64,000 nucleotides of DNA from an uncultured Lachnospiraceae bacterium (GTDB taxonomy: Bacteria; Bacillota; Clostridia; Lachnospirales; Lachnospiraceae). The notes beneath the pieces are model-generated. The model saw nothing but the letters and a program-made list of their open reading frames with translations. It was not told where the DNA came from and searched no databases. Both the position numbers and the translations under genes were made by a program. This document shows positions 41,697 to 50,825 of this stretch, in pieces. Positions within the stretch are counted from its first letter, which is position 1; each line of letters begins with the position of its first letter. The DNA is taken from NCBI GenBank assembly GCA_910585625.1, contig CAJUFQ010000003.1:98568-162567 (forward strand). Direction: 5' to 3'.

Positions 41697-43729
41697 CACA
41701 GTACCCGTTTAAATTTCTTTTCCAGTTCATATTTCGTCATGGATATGATTGTTGGCCGCCCATGCGGGCAATGGTAAGGATTGTCCATCGTCAGCAGCTC
41801 GCCAATCAATGCTTCCAGTTCCTGACGGGATAATTTCTGGTTGCCCTTGACCGCTGCCTTGCAAGACATAGAAGCAATCTTTTCTGTTACCATCTGCGGC
41901 GTTTCCTTGCCATGGAACTGAGAAAGGCTGTCAAGCAGCTCCACCATCAGTTCTTTGCCCTCCAGCCCGAAGAGGTTCGCAGGGACGGCTGTTACAGCGT
42001 ACTCTTTCCCTCCGAAATGCTCAAGTTCAAATCCAAGTTTCCTGAAATGTCCCATATATTTGTGCAGAAGCTCTTCTTCCTGCATGTTCAGCGTCAGCAG
42101 GATGGGCGGGTAAATGGCTTGTGATGTGTATTCTTTATCTTCAAGAGATTTCATCGTGCGTTCATAAAGCACTTTTTCATGGGCCGCATGCTGATCGATG
42201 ATATAGAGCTGGCTGTCAAACTCTACAAGCCAGTATGTCTCAAACAGCTGGCCGATTACCCGGTGATCCTTCTGGGAGGATATGTCGAGGAGCTTGCGTG
42301 TCGCCTGAGGAAGCTCCTGCTGGCGGTATTCCCCAGATTGCGGCTTGTCCGTCCCATCCTCCGAGATTCGTCCCTCCGATGCTTCTGTTCCCGCAGGCAA
42401 AAAGTCTTCCGATGCTTCGTCCGATATGATTTGCGGCGGGATGCAACCATCCGCGGTTTCCGCCGCAAGCTTCGGCATCTTGCCGGAAAGCGGAAATTCT
42501 GTATCCATCCGCTTTTTCATCTTGCTGGCCATTTCCGCTGGCAGCTTCACGGACGCCGGCGGCTGTTCATACTTTTTTTCATAGGGGCTGTCTTTGCGGA
42601 TCTCTGCCTTGACTGCCTCAAGACGCTTCGTCTCGAAAGGCTCCGGCGCCCGACTGCTGGATTTTAAATGATCCCGCTTCTGCTGCTCCTGCTTTTTTTT
42701 GGCTTCCTTTTCATTTTCCAGGCTTACCTGATAGACAAGCTCGCTCTGGTTTATGGCTCTTTTCACCATGTCCGTAAGGAACTGATATACAGATTCCCCC
42801 TCGGAAAACCGCAGATCCATTTTTGTGGGATGCACGTTGACGTCCAGTAATTTGCCGTTGATGGAGATATGAAGGACTGTGAAAGGGAACTTGTGCTGCA
42901 TGACAAATGATTTGTAGCCCTCTTCGATGCTTCTGGCAATGAGCGCGCTCTTAATGTATCTGCCATTGATGAAATAGTTCTCATAATTCCGGTTCCCTCT
43001 GGAAATCAGGGGTTTCCCGATAAAGCCGCTGACCGATATCCGCTCATTTTCCTCCTGGATTTCCAGAAGGTTCGAGGCAATGTCCCGCCCATAAATGTGG
43101 TAGATGATTTCCTTTAAGTTAGAATTGCCGGAAGTGTGCAGCTTAGGCTGGTTATTGGAAATGAACTTAAATGATATCTCCGGGTGGGATAATGCCAATT
43201 TATCCATCAAATCCCCGATATACCCGGCTTCTGTCTGCGCAGTCTTCAAGAACTTCTTCCTCGCCGGGGTATTATAAAATAGGTTTCGTACCAGAAAAGT
43301 TGTTCCCTCCGGGGCGCCGATTTCTTCGGATGACTGTTCTTTTCCCCCTTCGATTACATAACGGATGCCGCTCATCTCCTGGGCAGTTTTCGTAATCAGC
43401 TCCACCTGGGAGACGGCGGCAATGCTCGATAATGCCTCTCCGCGGAAACCTAAGGAAGAAACGGTAAGCAGATCCTCCACACTGCGTATTTTGCTGGTAG
43501 AATGGCGCAAAAAAGCAAGCGGAACCTGCTCCTTGCCAATCCCGCACCCATTGTCGGTGATACGGATAAAAGAAATCCCGCCCTCTTTGATTTCTACGGT
43601 GATTGCGCTTGCCTGCGCGTCTATGGCATTTTCCACTAATTCTTTTACGACAGAGGAAGGGCGTTCTATCACTTCCCCTGCTGCAATTTTGTCAATCGTC
43701 TGTTGGTCTAAAATCTGAATGTCTGGCAT
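41696..43729 (-). CDS. mutL: DNA mismatch repair protein MutL
   Basis: GHKL ATPase and endonuclease of mismatch repair. N-terminal motifs ELVENAIDAQA, DNGCGIGKEQ and GFRGEALSS; a variable Pro/Glu/Ser-rich linker at about 330-480; C-terminal endonuclease metal motif DQHAAHEKVLYER and the CPHGRP motif near the end, so this is the nicking type of MutL expected in organisms without MutH. 677 residues. Partner mutS is upstream, separated by the Uma2 gene. Confidence 0.96.
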   Translation of the reverse strand: MPDIQILDQQTIDKIAAGEVIERPSSVVKELVENAIDAQASAITVEIKEGGISFIRITDNGCGIGKEQVPLAFLRHSTSKIRSVEDLLTVSSLGFRGEALSSIAAVSQVELITKTAQEMSGIRYVIEGGKEQSSEEIGAPEGTTFLVRNLFYNTPARKKFLKTAQTEAGYIGDLMDKLALSHPEISFKFISNNQPKLHTSGNSNLKEIIYHIYGRDIASNLLEIQEENERISVSGFIGKPLISRGNRNYENYFINGRYIKSALIARSIEEGYKSFVMQHKFPFTVLHISINGKLLDVNVHPTKMDLRFSEGESVYQFLTDMVKRAINQSELVYQVSLENEKEAKKKQEQQKRDHLKSSSRAPEPFETKRLEAVKAEIRKDSPYEKKYEQPPASVKLPAEMASKMKKRMDTEFPLSGKMPKLAAETADGCIPPQIISDEASEDFLPAGTEASEGRISEDGTDKPQSGEYRQQELPQATRKLLDISSQKDHRVIGQLFETYWLVEFDSQLYIIDQHAAHEKVLYERTMKSLEDKEYTSQAIYPPILLTLNMQEEELLHKYMGHFRKLGFELEHFGGKEYAVTAVPANLFGLEGKELMVELLDSLSQFHGKETPQMVTEKIASMSCKAAVKGNQKLSRQELEALIGELLTMDNPYHCPHGRPTIISMTKYELEKKFKRVL

Positions 43730-43785
43730 ATATGTCCCTCTGTTCCTGGCAGCGGCTCAGAAAATCCCGTTGGATTTTTTGAGGA

Positions 43786-44382
43786 TTATTCATCCGGCTC
43801 AGTAATTGTCTTATCTTGGCTGTTATCGGAAAACTCTGTCAAAGAGATGGACAGGTCGTCGTAAATCAAAGCCTCTATTTCATCTATGAACGTATGCTCC
43901 CTAGCCCGCAGTGTCCCTGCTGCTAAATCATAGACAGACACAGTCTTTCCATTGGGATCCACAATCCAATATTCCCGCACTCCGGCATCCGCATACAGAT
44001 TGAGCTTACGCACATAATCATTTCCGGGATTGCCCGGTGAGATAATTTCAATAATCCAGTCCGGCGCGCCGCTGCATCCCTTGTCCGTAAGTTTCTTTTG
44101 GTCGCAGATGACGCTGATATCCGGCTCTACAATCGTCTTCCTGTCATTAAATAGTTTTACGGCAAATGGAGCCGGATACACTTTACAAGAACCGCCTTTT
44201 GCTTTAATATGGGCATAAATAGTGGCGTGCAGGAACGATAGGATTTCCTGATGGATTCGGCTTGGCGCGGCCAGATAATAAATTCTGCCGTGAATCAGCT
44301 CCGCGCGTACATTTTCCGGGATGCTGTAATAATCGTCCTCATTGTAAACAGTCTCATTGAATTGCACATGTGCGATTGACAT
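43786..44382 (-). CDS. Uma2-family PD-(D/E)XK nuclease-like protein
   Basis: 198-residue member of the Uma2 (DUF820) family, restriction-endonuclease-like fold, function unknown. Signature region: VEPDISVICDQKKLTDKGCSGAPDWIIEIISPGNPGNDYVRKLNLYADAGVREYWIVDP, in which the D-x-n-E-x-x-S-P pattern (D in PDISVI, E in IIEIISP) and the following K provide the presumed metal site. Family is expanded in cyanobacteria and gut Firmicutes. Here it interrupts mutS and mutL with a 177-bp upstream gap, suggesting a later insertion. RBS AAGGAGGG is strong. Confidence 0.88.
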   Translation of the reverse strand: MSIAHVQFNETVYNEDDYYSIPENVRAELIHGRIYYLAAPSRIHQEILSFLHATIYAHIKAKGGSCKVYPAPFAVKLFNDRKTIVEPDISVICDQKKLTDKGCSGAPDWIIEIISPGNPGNDYVRKLNLYADAGVREYWIVDPNGKTVSVYDLAAGTLRAREHTFIDEIEALIYDDLSISLTEFSDNSQDKTITEPDE

Positions 44383-44534
44383 ATTGCTCCCTCCTTCTGG
44401 GTCTGGTTTTAATGGTTTCTTGTATAATACAGATTGTCAAACATTCCTGGAAGCCTGGCTATTTTCCTCATTGCCCGCGGGAATCATATTTCTATCTCAT
44501 CATACCATTATTTTCCTGCAAATTCAAGCGATAG

Positions 44535-44560
44535 GTTTACATAAGAAAATTATGTAAACT
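44535..44560. repeat. Palindrome at the mutS stop, second copy of the XerD-half-site-like element
   Basis: GTTTACATAA (44535-44544), centre GAAAA, TTATGTAAAC (44550-44559): perfect 10-bp arms, 11 with a G-T pair. The right arm ends on the first base of the mutS stop (44560-44562 on the complement). Shares the exact 10-bp arms and 5-nt centre with the element at 7958-7982, 36.5 kb away. Confidence 0.85.
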
Positions 44561-47205
44561 CACCAGCGGTTTTTCAGTTTATTCTGCAGCTGGTACAGTT
44601 TGTTCAGGGCGTCAATCGGCGTCAGGTTCCCCAAATCCAGCTCTTGCAGTTCCTTTATAATGTCATCATCTTTTACGGTGTCAAACAGCGACATCTGCGT
44701 CAGGTCGACTTCATCGAGCTTTTTAGCCTTTTTCTTAGCCGGTGAACCCTCCACGGCAATCTTCCCGGTAAATTCTGCAATATCGTGGGCAGACAGCTCT
44801 TCGGCAATCACCTTGGCGCGTGCAATCACAGAGTCAGGCACGCCGGCAATCTTTGCCACCTGGATGCCGTAGCTCTTGTCCGCGCCTCCAGGCACAATTT
44901 TGCGCAGGAAAACAATGTCATCTCCCTTCTCCTTGACAGCGATGCAGTAGTTATTCACATTATCCAGTTTTCCTTCCAGTTCGGTCAGCTCGTGGTAATG
45001 GGTGGCAAACAAGGTCTTTGCTCCCAGCAGCTTGGGGTTGCTGATATGCTCCACGACGGCCCAGGCTATGCTCAGCCCGTCGAAGGTACTCGTGCCACGT
45101 CCGATTTCGTCTAGCACCAAAAGACTGTTATGCGTGGCGTTCCGTAAAATATTGGCAACCTCTGTCATCTCCACCATGAACGTACTTTGGCCGCTGGCCA
45201 GGTCGTCCGACGCGCCTACCCGGGTGAAGATGCGGTCTACAATACCTACCTTCGCGCTTTCTGCCGGCACAAAGCTGCCGATTTGCGCCATCAGCACAAT
45301 CAGCGCCGTCTGGCGCATGTAAGTGGATTTGCCTGCCATATTAGGCCCCGTGATAATGGAAATCCGCTGTTTCTTATTATCCAGGTACGTGTCATTGGCA
45401 ATGAACATATCGTTGTTTATCATATTCTCCACCACCGGATGCCGCCCATTTTTAATATCAATGACGCCTTTTTCATTGATGGAAGGCCGGCAGTAATTAT
45501 TGCGTTCCGCCACCAGGGCAAGGGCAGAAAGCACGTCCAGCCCCGCTACTGCTTTCGCGGTCTTCTGTATGCGCAGCACCTCGCCTGCAATCTTGTCACG
45601 GATATCCCGGAAAATCTCATATTCTAAGGAAACCAGCTTATCCTCCGCGCCAAGGATGATGTCTTCCAGCTCTTTTAAGTCAGCCGTGATGTAACGCTCC
45701 GCATTGGTGAGCGTCTGCTTACGGATATAATAATCCGGCACCATGTCACGGTTAGAATTCGTTACTTCCAGGTAATAACCGAACACCTTGTTGAATTTGA
45801 TGCGCAGATTCTTAATGCCGGTCTTCTCCCGTTCCTTTGCTTCCAGCTCCATCAGCCAGCCCTTGCCCTCCGTCTTTGCCTGGCGCAGCTTGTCAATCTC
45901 CTCGTCATAACCCTCTTTGAGGATACCGCCGTCCCGGATGGAAATGGGCGGTTCTTCCGCGATGGAAGAATCGATTAGTGCAAATATGTCTTCGAGCGGA
46001 TCTAAGTCTTCCTGGATGTCATGGAGCAGGGAGGCGTCAAATTCGTCCAGCAGTTTTTTCAGGAAAGGGAGCATCTCAAGGGAAGATTTAAAGGCAATCA
46101 GATCCCTGGGATTGGCTGTCTGGTAAGTCACCCGGCCAATCAAGCGTTCCAGATCGTAGATTGGATTTAAATATTCCCGGATTTCCTCGCGGGTCATGGC
46201 GTTATCTTTCAGCGTTTCTATGGCGTCAAGACGCCGCTCAATCTCCTGTTTGTCAATCAGAGGCTGCTCCACAAAGCCTCTGAGCATTCTTGCGCCCATT
46301 GCCGTCTTCGTCTTATCCAGCACCCACAGCAGGGAGCCGCGCTTCTGCTTTTCGCGCAAAGTTTCCACAAGTTCCAGGTTCCGTCGTGTGGAACTGTCGA
46401 TAATCATGTATCTCCCGGTACTATACAGCTTCAGGGCGGTCATGTTCCCCAGATTATTTTTCTGCGTCTCATAGAGATATTTGAGCAGGGCTCCTGCCGC
46501 AACCGTGCCGGATTCGTAGTCCTCAAGCCCCAGCCCCTGGACATCGGCAACCTTAAAATGGGCAAGCAGTGTATTTTTAGCAGTCTCATCGCTGAAATAC
46601 CAGCTGTCCAGGGAATAAATCGCAGTGTCCAGCCTATACCTGAGTTCTTCAAAATCCATCCCCGTCATGTAAAATGCCTCGTTGCAGATAATTTCCGAAG
46701 GGGTGAATTTATATATCTCGTCTAAAAGCTTTCGTTCCGTGTCCAGTTCTGTGACATAATAATCCCCAGTGGTGACGTCTGCAATGGAAACGCCGTAACG
46801 GTCTGCGATGCAGACGATGCACATAATGTAATTATTCTTTGTCTCATCTAATGCCTGGGCGTCCAGGTTCGTGCCGGGAGTCACAATACGCACGACTTCC
46901 CGTTTCACGAGCCCTTTGGCCATTTTGGGATCCTCTACTTGCTCGCAGATTGCCACTTTATAGCCCTTGGATACCAATTTATTCAGATAGCCTTCTACCG
47001 CATGGAAGGGTACGCCGCACATGGGAGCCCTCTCCTCTAGCCCGCAATTCTTCCCGGTCAGCGTGATTTCCAGCTCCTTGGACGCAGTCTTGGCATCCTC
47101 AAAAAACATCTCATAGAAGTCCCCCAAACGGTAAAAGAGAATGCAGTCCGGGTATTCCTGCTTTGTCTCTAGATATTTCTGCATCATCGGCGTCATTTCA
47201 GCCAC
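44560..47205 (-). CDS. mutS: DNA mismatch repair protein MutS
   Basis: Recognises mismatches and recruits MutL. Mismatch-binding motif with the Phe wedge: FYRLGDFYEMFFEDA (F-Y-E pattern) near the N terminus; ATPase with Walker A GPNMAGKSTYMRQTAL, LDEIGRGTSTFDGLSIAWA and the ATHYHEL motif. I start at GTG 47205 (AEMTPMMQKYLE), 7 nt after the AGGAGGAG site; ATG 47196 is possible, and the frame is open to 47250. 881 residues, usual length. The C-terminal region about 790-870 is the dimer/tetramer tail. Confidence 0.96.
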   Translation of the reverse strand: MAEMTPMMQKYLETKQEYPDCILFYRLGDFYEMFFEDAKTASKELEITLTGKNCGLEERAPMCGVPFHAVEGYLNKLVSKGYKVAICEQVEDPKMAKGLVKREVVRIVTPGTNLDAQALDETKNNYIMCIVCIADRYGVSIADVTTGDYYVTELDTERKLLDEIYKFTPSEIICNEAFYMTGMDFEELRYRLDTAIYSLDSWYFSDETAKNTLLAHFKVADVQGLGLEDYESGTVAAGALLKYLYETQKNNLGNMTALKLYSTGRYMIIDSSTRRNLELVETLREKQKRGSLLWVLDKTKTAMGARMLRGFVEQPLIDKQEIERRLDAIETLKDNAMTREEIREYLNPIYDLERLIGRVTYQTANPRDLIAFKSSLEMLPFLKKLLDEFDASLLHDIQEDLDPLEDIFALIDSSIAEEPPISIRDGGILKEGYDEEIDKLRQAKTEGKGWLMELEAKEREKTGIKNLRIKFNKVFGYYLEVTNSNRDMVPDYYIRKQTLTNAERYITADLKELEDIILGAEDKLVSLEYEIFRDIRDKIAGEVLRIQKTAKAVAGLDVLSALALVAERNNYCRPSINEKGVIDIKNGRHPVVENMINNDMFIANDTYLDNKKQRISIITGPNMAGKSTYMRQTALIVLMAQIGSFVPAESAKVGIVDRIFTRVGASDDLASGQSTFMVEMTEVANILRNATHNSLLVLDEIGRGTSTFDGLSIAWAVVEHISNPKLLGAKTLFATHYHELTELEGKLDNVNNYCIAVKEKGDDIVFLRKIVPGGADKSYGIQVAKIAGVPDSVIARAKVIAEELSAHDIAEFTGKIAVEGSPAKKKAKKLDEVDLTQMSLFDTVKDDDIIKELQELDLGNLTPIDALNKLYQLQNKLKNRW

Positions 47206-47234
47206 TATGTATCTCCTCCTGTCTTTTGTTTTCT

Positions 47235-48845
47235 CTATTTCCCTGTCCAAACGTATTCCGCTGCAATCGCCTCTGCAATTTTCATGCCGTCCATAGCGGC
47301 TGACATGATGCCTCCTGCGTACCCTGCGCCCTCCCCGCAGGGATAGACGCCTTTTCGGTTGCTCTCAAACGCTTCATTGCGTGTAATCCGCACCGGCGAG
47401 GACGTCCGGCTCTCCACCCCGGACAAGATGGCGTCCGCACGGTCAAATCCTGGGATAGCATGAGCAAATTTATGCATTCCCTGACAAAAGGAATCCTTAA
47501 GCTCCTTGGGGAAAAGCTCATGTAATGCACCAAATTCATGCAAACCTTTGATTTCAGACGGAAAACTGCCGTACCCATGCGAGGCACGTTCCAGTTCAAA
47601 ATCGCCAAACAGCTGCTGGGGTACTTTGCCCTTTCCGATCGCGTAAGCTTTCCTCTCCAGCCGTCGCTGGAATTCCACGCCAGCCAGCGGCCCGTTACCC
47701 GGAAAATCCTCCGGGGTAACCGTGACAATAACTGCGCTGTTGGCGTTCCTGCCATTCCTCTTACTGTAACTCATGCCGTTGACGGCAAGATGCCCTTCTT
47801 CGGAAGAGGCGTTGACCACATAGCCGCCGGGGCACATGCAGAAGGAATAGACGCCCCTCCCATGCTCCAGGTTTGCCGTCAATTTGTAAGGAGCGGCGTC
47901 AAGTACGGCTGCCGCCTCTTTTCCATACTGCGCCTCGTCGACCATGGACTGGGGATGCTCTACACGCAGGCCCACAGCAAAGGATTTTGCCTCCATACAG
48001 AATCCGCGTTCCTTTAGCATGGCAAACGTATCTCTTGCGCTGTGTCCGACTGCAAGCACGGCAAGCTCCGCTTCCATTTCTTTAACATTGCCGTTCTCTT
48101 GAACCTGGCATACTAACGCCGCAAGCTTTCCGTCAGAAAATTTCAGGTCAGTCACACAGGTGTTAAACAGGTAAGTTCCCCCCCATGCCTCTATCTGCCG
48201 GCGCATATCCCGGATGACGCCCTTTAAAATATCCGTCCCAATATGAGGCTTTGCCTGATAGGAAATTTCTGCCGGCGCGCCATGGCGGATAAAAATTTCC
48301 AATACCTTTTTATTCCTGCCCTTCGCATCCTTTACCAGGGTATTTAATTTCCCATCCGAAAATGTCCCCGCGCCTCCTTCGCCGAACTGTACGTTTGTAC
48401 AAGGGTTGAGGATATTGTTTTGCCAGAAGTTTTCCACCTCTTTCGCGCGCTCTTCCACAGGCTTTCCACGTTCCAAAATCAGGGGGCAAAAACCATGTTC
48501 CGCAAGCAGATAGGCACAGAATAAGCCTGCGGGGCCGCTGCCGATAACTACTGGCGGGCGTTGCAACGGCCTTTTTCCAGTCTGCGGAAAACAGTAGGCA
48601 ACGTCTCTTGCCTGTGAAATATGGGATCCTTTGGCTCTGCGCAACACCTGCTGCTCGTTCCTGACATGAGCGTCTACGGTATAGACAAAACAAACCTCGT
48701 GTTTCTTGCGGGCATCGATAGACTGCCTGCAGATTTTATATCCCATGATATCCTCTGGCTTGACGTGCAACGTCTTTGCCAGTTTCTTCAATAGCTGTTC
48801 CTCATTATGGGTAATAGGCAGCTTGAGCTGCTGAATTCTTATCAT
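47235..48845 (-). CDS. FAD-dependent oxidoreductase, uncharacterised
   Basis: 536-residue flavoprotein. A dinucleotide-binding motif VIGSGPAGLFCAYLLAEHG begins near residue 100, after an N-terminal domain (about 1-90) typical of this NAD(P)/FAD-dependent dehydrogenase family. FAD C-terminal motif YPCGEGAGYAGGIMSAAMDGMKIAEAIA. Other marks: VQFGEGGAGTFSDGKL. Substrate unknown. ATG 48845 follows GGGAGGAAC. Sits between another flavoprotein and mutS, each separated by short gaps. Confidence 0.88.
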   Translation of the reverse strand: MIRIQQLKLPITHNEEQLLKKLAKTLHVKPEDIMGYKICRQSIDARKKHEVCFVYTVDAHVRNEQQVLRRAKGSHISQARDVAYCFPQTGKRPLQRPPVVIGSGPAGLFCAYLLAEHGFCPLILERGKPVEERAKEVENFWQNNILNPCTNVQFGEGGAGTFSDGKLNTLVKDAKGRNKKVLEIFIRHGAPAEISYQAKPHIGTDILKGVIRDMRRQIEAWGGTYLFNTCVTDLKFSDGKLAALVCQVQENGNVKEMEAELAVLAVGHSARDTFAMLKERGFCMEAKSFAVGLRVEHPQSMVDEAQYGKEAAAVLDAAPYKLTANLEHGRGVYSFCMCPGGYVVNASSEEGHLAVNGMSYSKRNGRNANSAVIVTVTPEDFPGNGPLAGVEFQRRLERKAYAIGKGKVPQQLFGDFELERASHGYGSFPSEIKGLHEFGALHELFPKELKDSFCQGMHKFAHAIPGFDRADAILSGVESRTSSPVRITRNEAFESNRKGVYPCGEGAGYAGGIMSAAMDGMKIAEAIAAEYVWTGK

Positions 48846-48860
48846 ATGTTCCTCCCTCAT

Positions 48861-50120
48861 TCAGATTGCCGCAGGCAAAGATGCGCATACATCTGCCGCA
48901 GCAGTTCCGGCTGCATAGCCGCTGCTCCATGCCCACTGCAGATTATAGCCGCCGCACATGCCGTCGACATCCAGCACTTCCCCGGCAAAGTAAAGCCCTG
49001 AAACCAGCCGTGATTCCAAAGTCGTCGGGTTCACCTCGCCGGTCCCCACGCCCCCGGCGCAGACCTGGGCATGATCGAAGCCTTTCGTGCCTATGACGTC
49101 TATCCGCAGGGCCTGTGCAGTCCTTGCCAGGCGTCCTAACTCTCCTGCCGTGCAGCTTGGCGCCGGCTTGTCCAAAGGAATCTGCGACTCTTTCAGAAAG
49201 ACATGGGCCAGCTTCTTTGGGAAAAGCCCAATCAGAGACTCCGCCGCTGTCTTTCCTTCGCCATGCACATGGAAACGGGCGTTCATCAAATCGTCTGCAT
49301 TGTCACTGTCCAAGAAGGGCAGGAAATCAAGCTCGGCGTAAACTTCCTGCCCTTGGCGCAGGGCCAGAGAAGCATAACGGCTGACCTGAAAAACCGGAAT
49401 TCCAGAAATGCCGAAGTCTGTCAGCTGCAATTCGCCGGAATCTTCGGCAATTTTTTTCTTTTTTATGTAAATACTTACGCTTCCATCTGCACGAATTCCT
49501 GCAATTTCCTTTAAAAATGACTGTTTTCCCTGCAACTGAACCAGCGCAGGCACAATATCTGTCAATTTGTGTCCGAATTTCTCAATATATAGAAAACCGC
49601 TCCCATCGCTCCCTGTTTTTTTGGCAGCTTTCCCACCGGTGGCTATGATGCAGCATCTGCTTTCCCAGATTCCCTGTTTTGTATGGAAAGAAAAACCCTC
49701 TTTCTCCTTGGCAATCTTGCGGATGCCTACATTGTATGCAATGTTAACATTCAGCCGCCTGCATTCCATCAGCAGCGTTTCAACCACGGAAGCCGCCTGT
49801 CCGCTTGCCGGATAATAATAGCCGCCTCTTCTATTCTTGGGGCAGACGCCAAGTTCTTCAAAAAACCGCAAGGTTTCTTTAAGGCCGAACTGCCGGAGTG
49901 CAGGCAATACAAAGGCAGGGTTCTTGCCGTTGTAATAAGCAATGCCCTGCTTTTCATTGGTGAAATTACATTTTCCATTCCCGGTTGCCAGGAGTTTTTT
50001 CCCGGCTTTCTCCATATGTTCCAGAATCAGGACACGCGCGCCTTTCCGTGCCGCATGGATGGCAGCGGTAAGCCCGGATGCCCCGGCCCCTACAATGATG
50101 ATATCGAATTGTCTGTTCAT
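48861..50120 (-). CDS. BaiN/HI0933-family flavoprotein
   Basis: NAD(P)/FAD-dependent oxidoreductase of the HI0933/YhiN family. Rossmann motif IIVGAGASGLTAAIHAARKGARVLILEH starts at residue 8; family marks AGKKLLATGNGKCNFTNE, ATGGKAAKKTGSDGSG and the C-terminal GLYFAGEVLDVDGMCGGYNLQWAWSSGYAAG. 419 residues. Members have been called BaiN because one in Clostridium scindens was reported to act on bile acids, but most are housekeeping proteins of unknown role; a bile acid claim is not supported by this context (mutS operon). Confidence 0.9.
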   Translation of the reverse strand: MNRQFDIIIVGAGASGLTAAIHAARKGARVLILEHMEKAGKKLLATGNGKCNFTNEKQGIAYYNGKNPAFVLPALRQFGLKETLRFFEELGVCPKNRRGGYYYPASGQAASVVETLLMECRRLNVNIAYNVGIRKIAKEKEGFSFHTKQGIWESRCCIIATGGKAAKKTGSDGSGFLYIEKFGHKLTDIVPALVQLQGKQSFLKEIAGIRADGSVSIYIKKKKIAEDSGELQLTDFGISGIPVFQVSRYASLALRQGQEVYAELDFLPFLDSDNADDLMNARFHVHGEGKTAAESLIGLFPKKLAHVFLKESQIPLDKPAPSCTAGELGRLARTAQALRIDVIGTKGFDHAQVCAGGVGTGEVNPTTLESRLVSGLYFAGEVLDVDGMCGGYNLQWAWSSGYAAGTAAADVCASLPAAI

Positions 50121-50165
50121 AAAATGTTTCCTTCACTTGCTCCATAGGTCATGAAACTTAATTAG

Positions 50166-50810
50166 CTAATAAGGAGGGCCAGGAACAATTATATGCTCTC
50201 CGCTCTGTTTGAAATAACATTCCCCTTCATATAATCCCTGTGCATACAGTTTAGAGATGATTGCACGCATAATGGGTGAAAGCCGGTGGTAAATACGTTT
50301 TGTTTCCCATAGGACGCCCTCAATATAATCCTTCTGCCGCGGCTCAAGAATGGCTGTGGCTTTCGCTGTTTTCTCAGGATTAAGCCCGAAATCACAAGAA
50401 ACATAAGAATTATCTTCCCCGTTCTCTTCCGTTTTACTGTTTAGGAATAAAGACAGGTCTCCATCTGCGGAAGGCAAATAGACGCGCTCCTGCCAACAGA
50501 TTCCAGCCGATGGCTTGGCCTTGACCTGACGGAAGCTTGGCTTTCCATAGCGGTCATATTCCCTTACGAATTCTTTTTTTCCGATGCTCTTGCCGTCCGG
50601 CCTGCCAACAGTCAGGACGCCGGACGCCTGCAGATGTTCCGTTACTGTTTTTTGCACTTTCAAGAATGGGATGGAAATATCCAGTTCTCCCATAATCTGG
50701 TTTACCGTGTACCCCAGGTCAGCCAAATGCCTGATCTGAGAACCACATGCCATGTCAAATGCAAAATCAGAAAGCGCATCCTTAAAATAATCTTTGCTAT
50801 TTTCTTCCAT
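50166..50810 (-). CDS. Conserved-looking cytoplasmic protein of unknown function
   Basis: 214 residues, no signal or membrane segment, no family recognised. The N terminus (about 20-70) reads like a small helix-turn-helix: IRHLADLGYTVNQIMGELDISIPFLKVQKTVTEHLQASGVL. The C-terminal part has a helical segment (LEPRQKDYIEGVLWETKRIYHRLSPIM) and ends IIVPGPPY. Codon use is like its neighbours and it fits closely between the BofC-like and BaiN-like genes, so it is a real gene. A DNA-binding role is possible but unproven. Confidence 0.75.
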   Translation of the reverse strand: MEENSKDYFKDALSDFAFDMACGSQIRHLADLGYTVNQIMGELDISIPFLKVQKTVTEHLQASGVLTVGRPDGKSIGKKEFVREYDRYGKPSFRQVKAKPSAGICWQERVYLPSADGDLSLFLNSKTEENGEDNSYVSCDFGLNPEKTAKATAILEPRQKDYIEGVLWETKRIYHRLSPIMRAIISKLYAQGLYEGECYFKQSGEHIIVPGPPY

Positions 50811-50825
50811 AGGTAATTGTCTTTA

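Noticed and set aside
48861..50120. Bile acid metabolism through a BaiN-like enzyme
   Set aside because: The protein belongs to the broad HI0933 family; no other bai genes are present and the neighbours are DNA repair genes.
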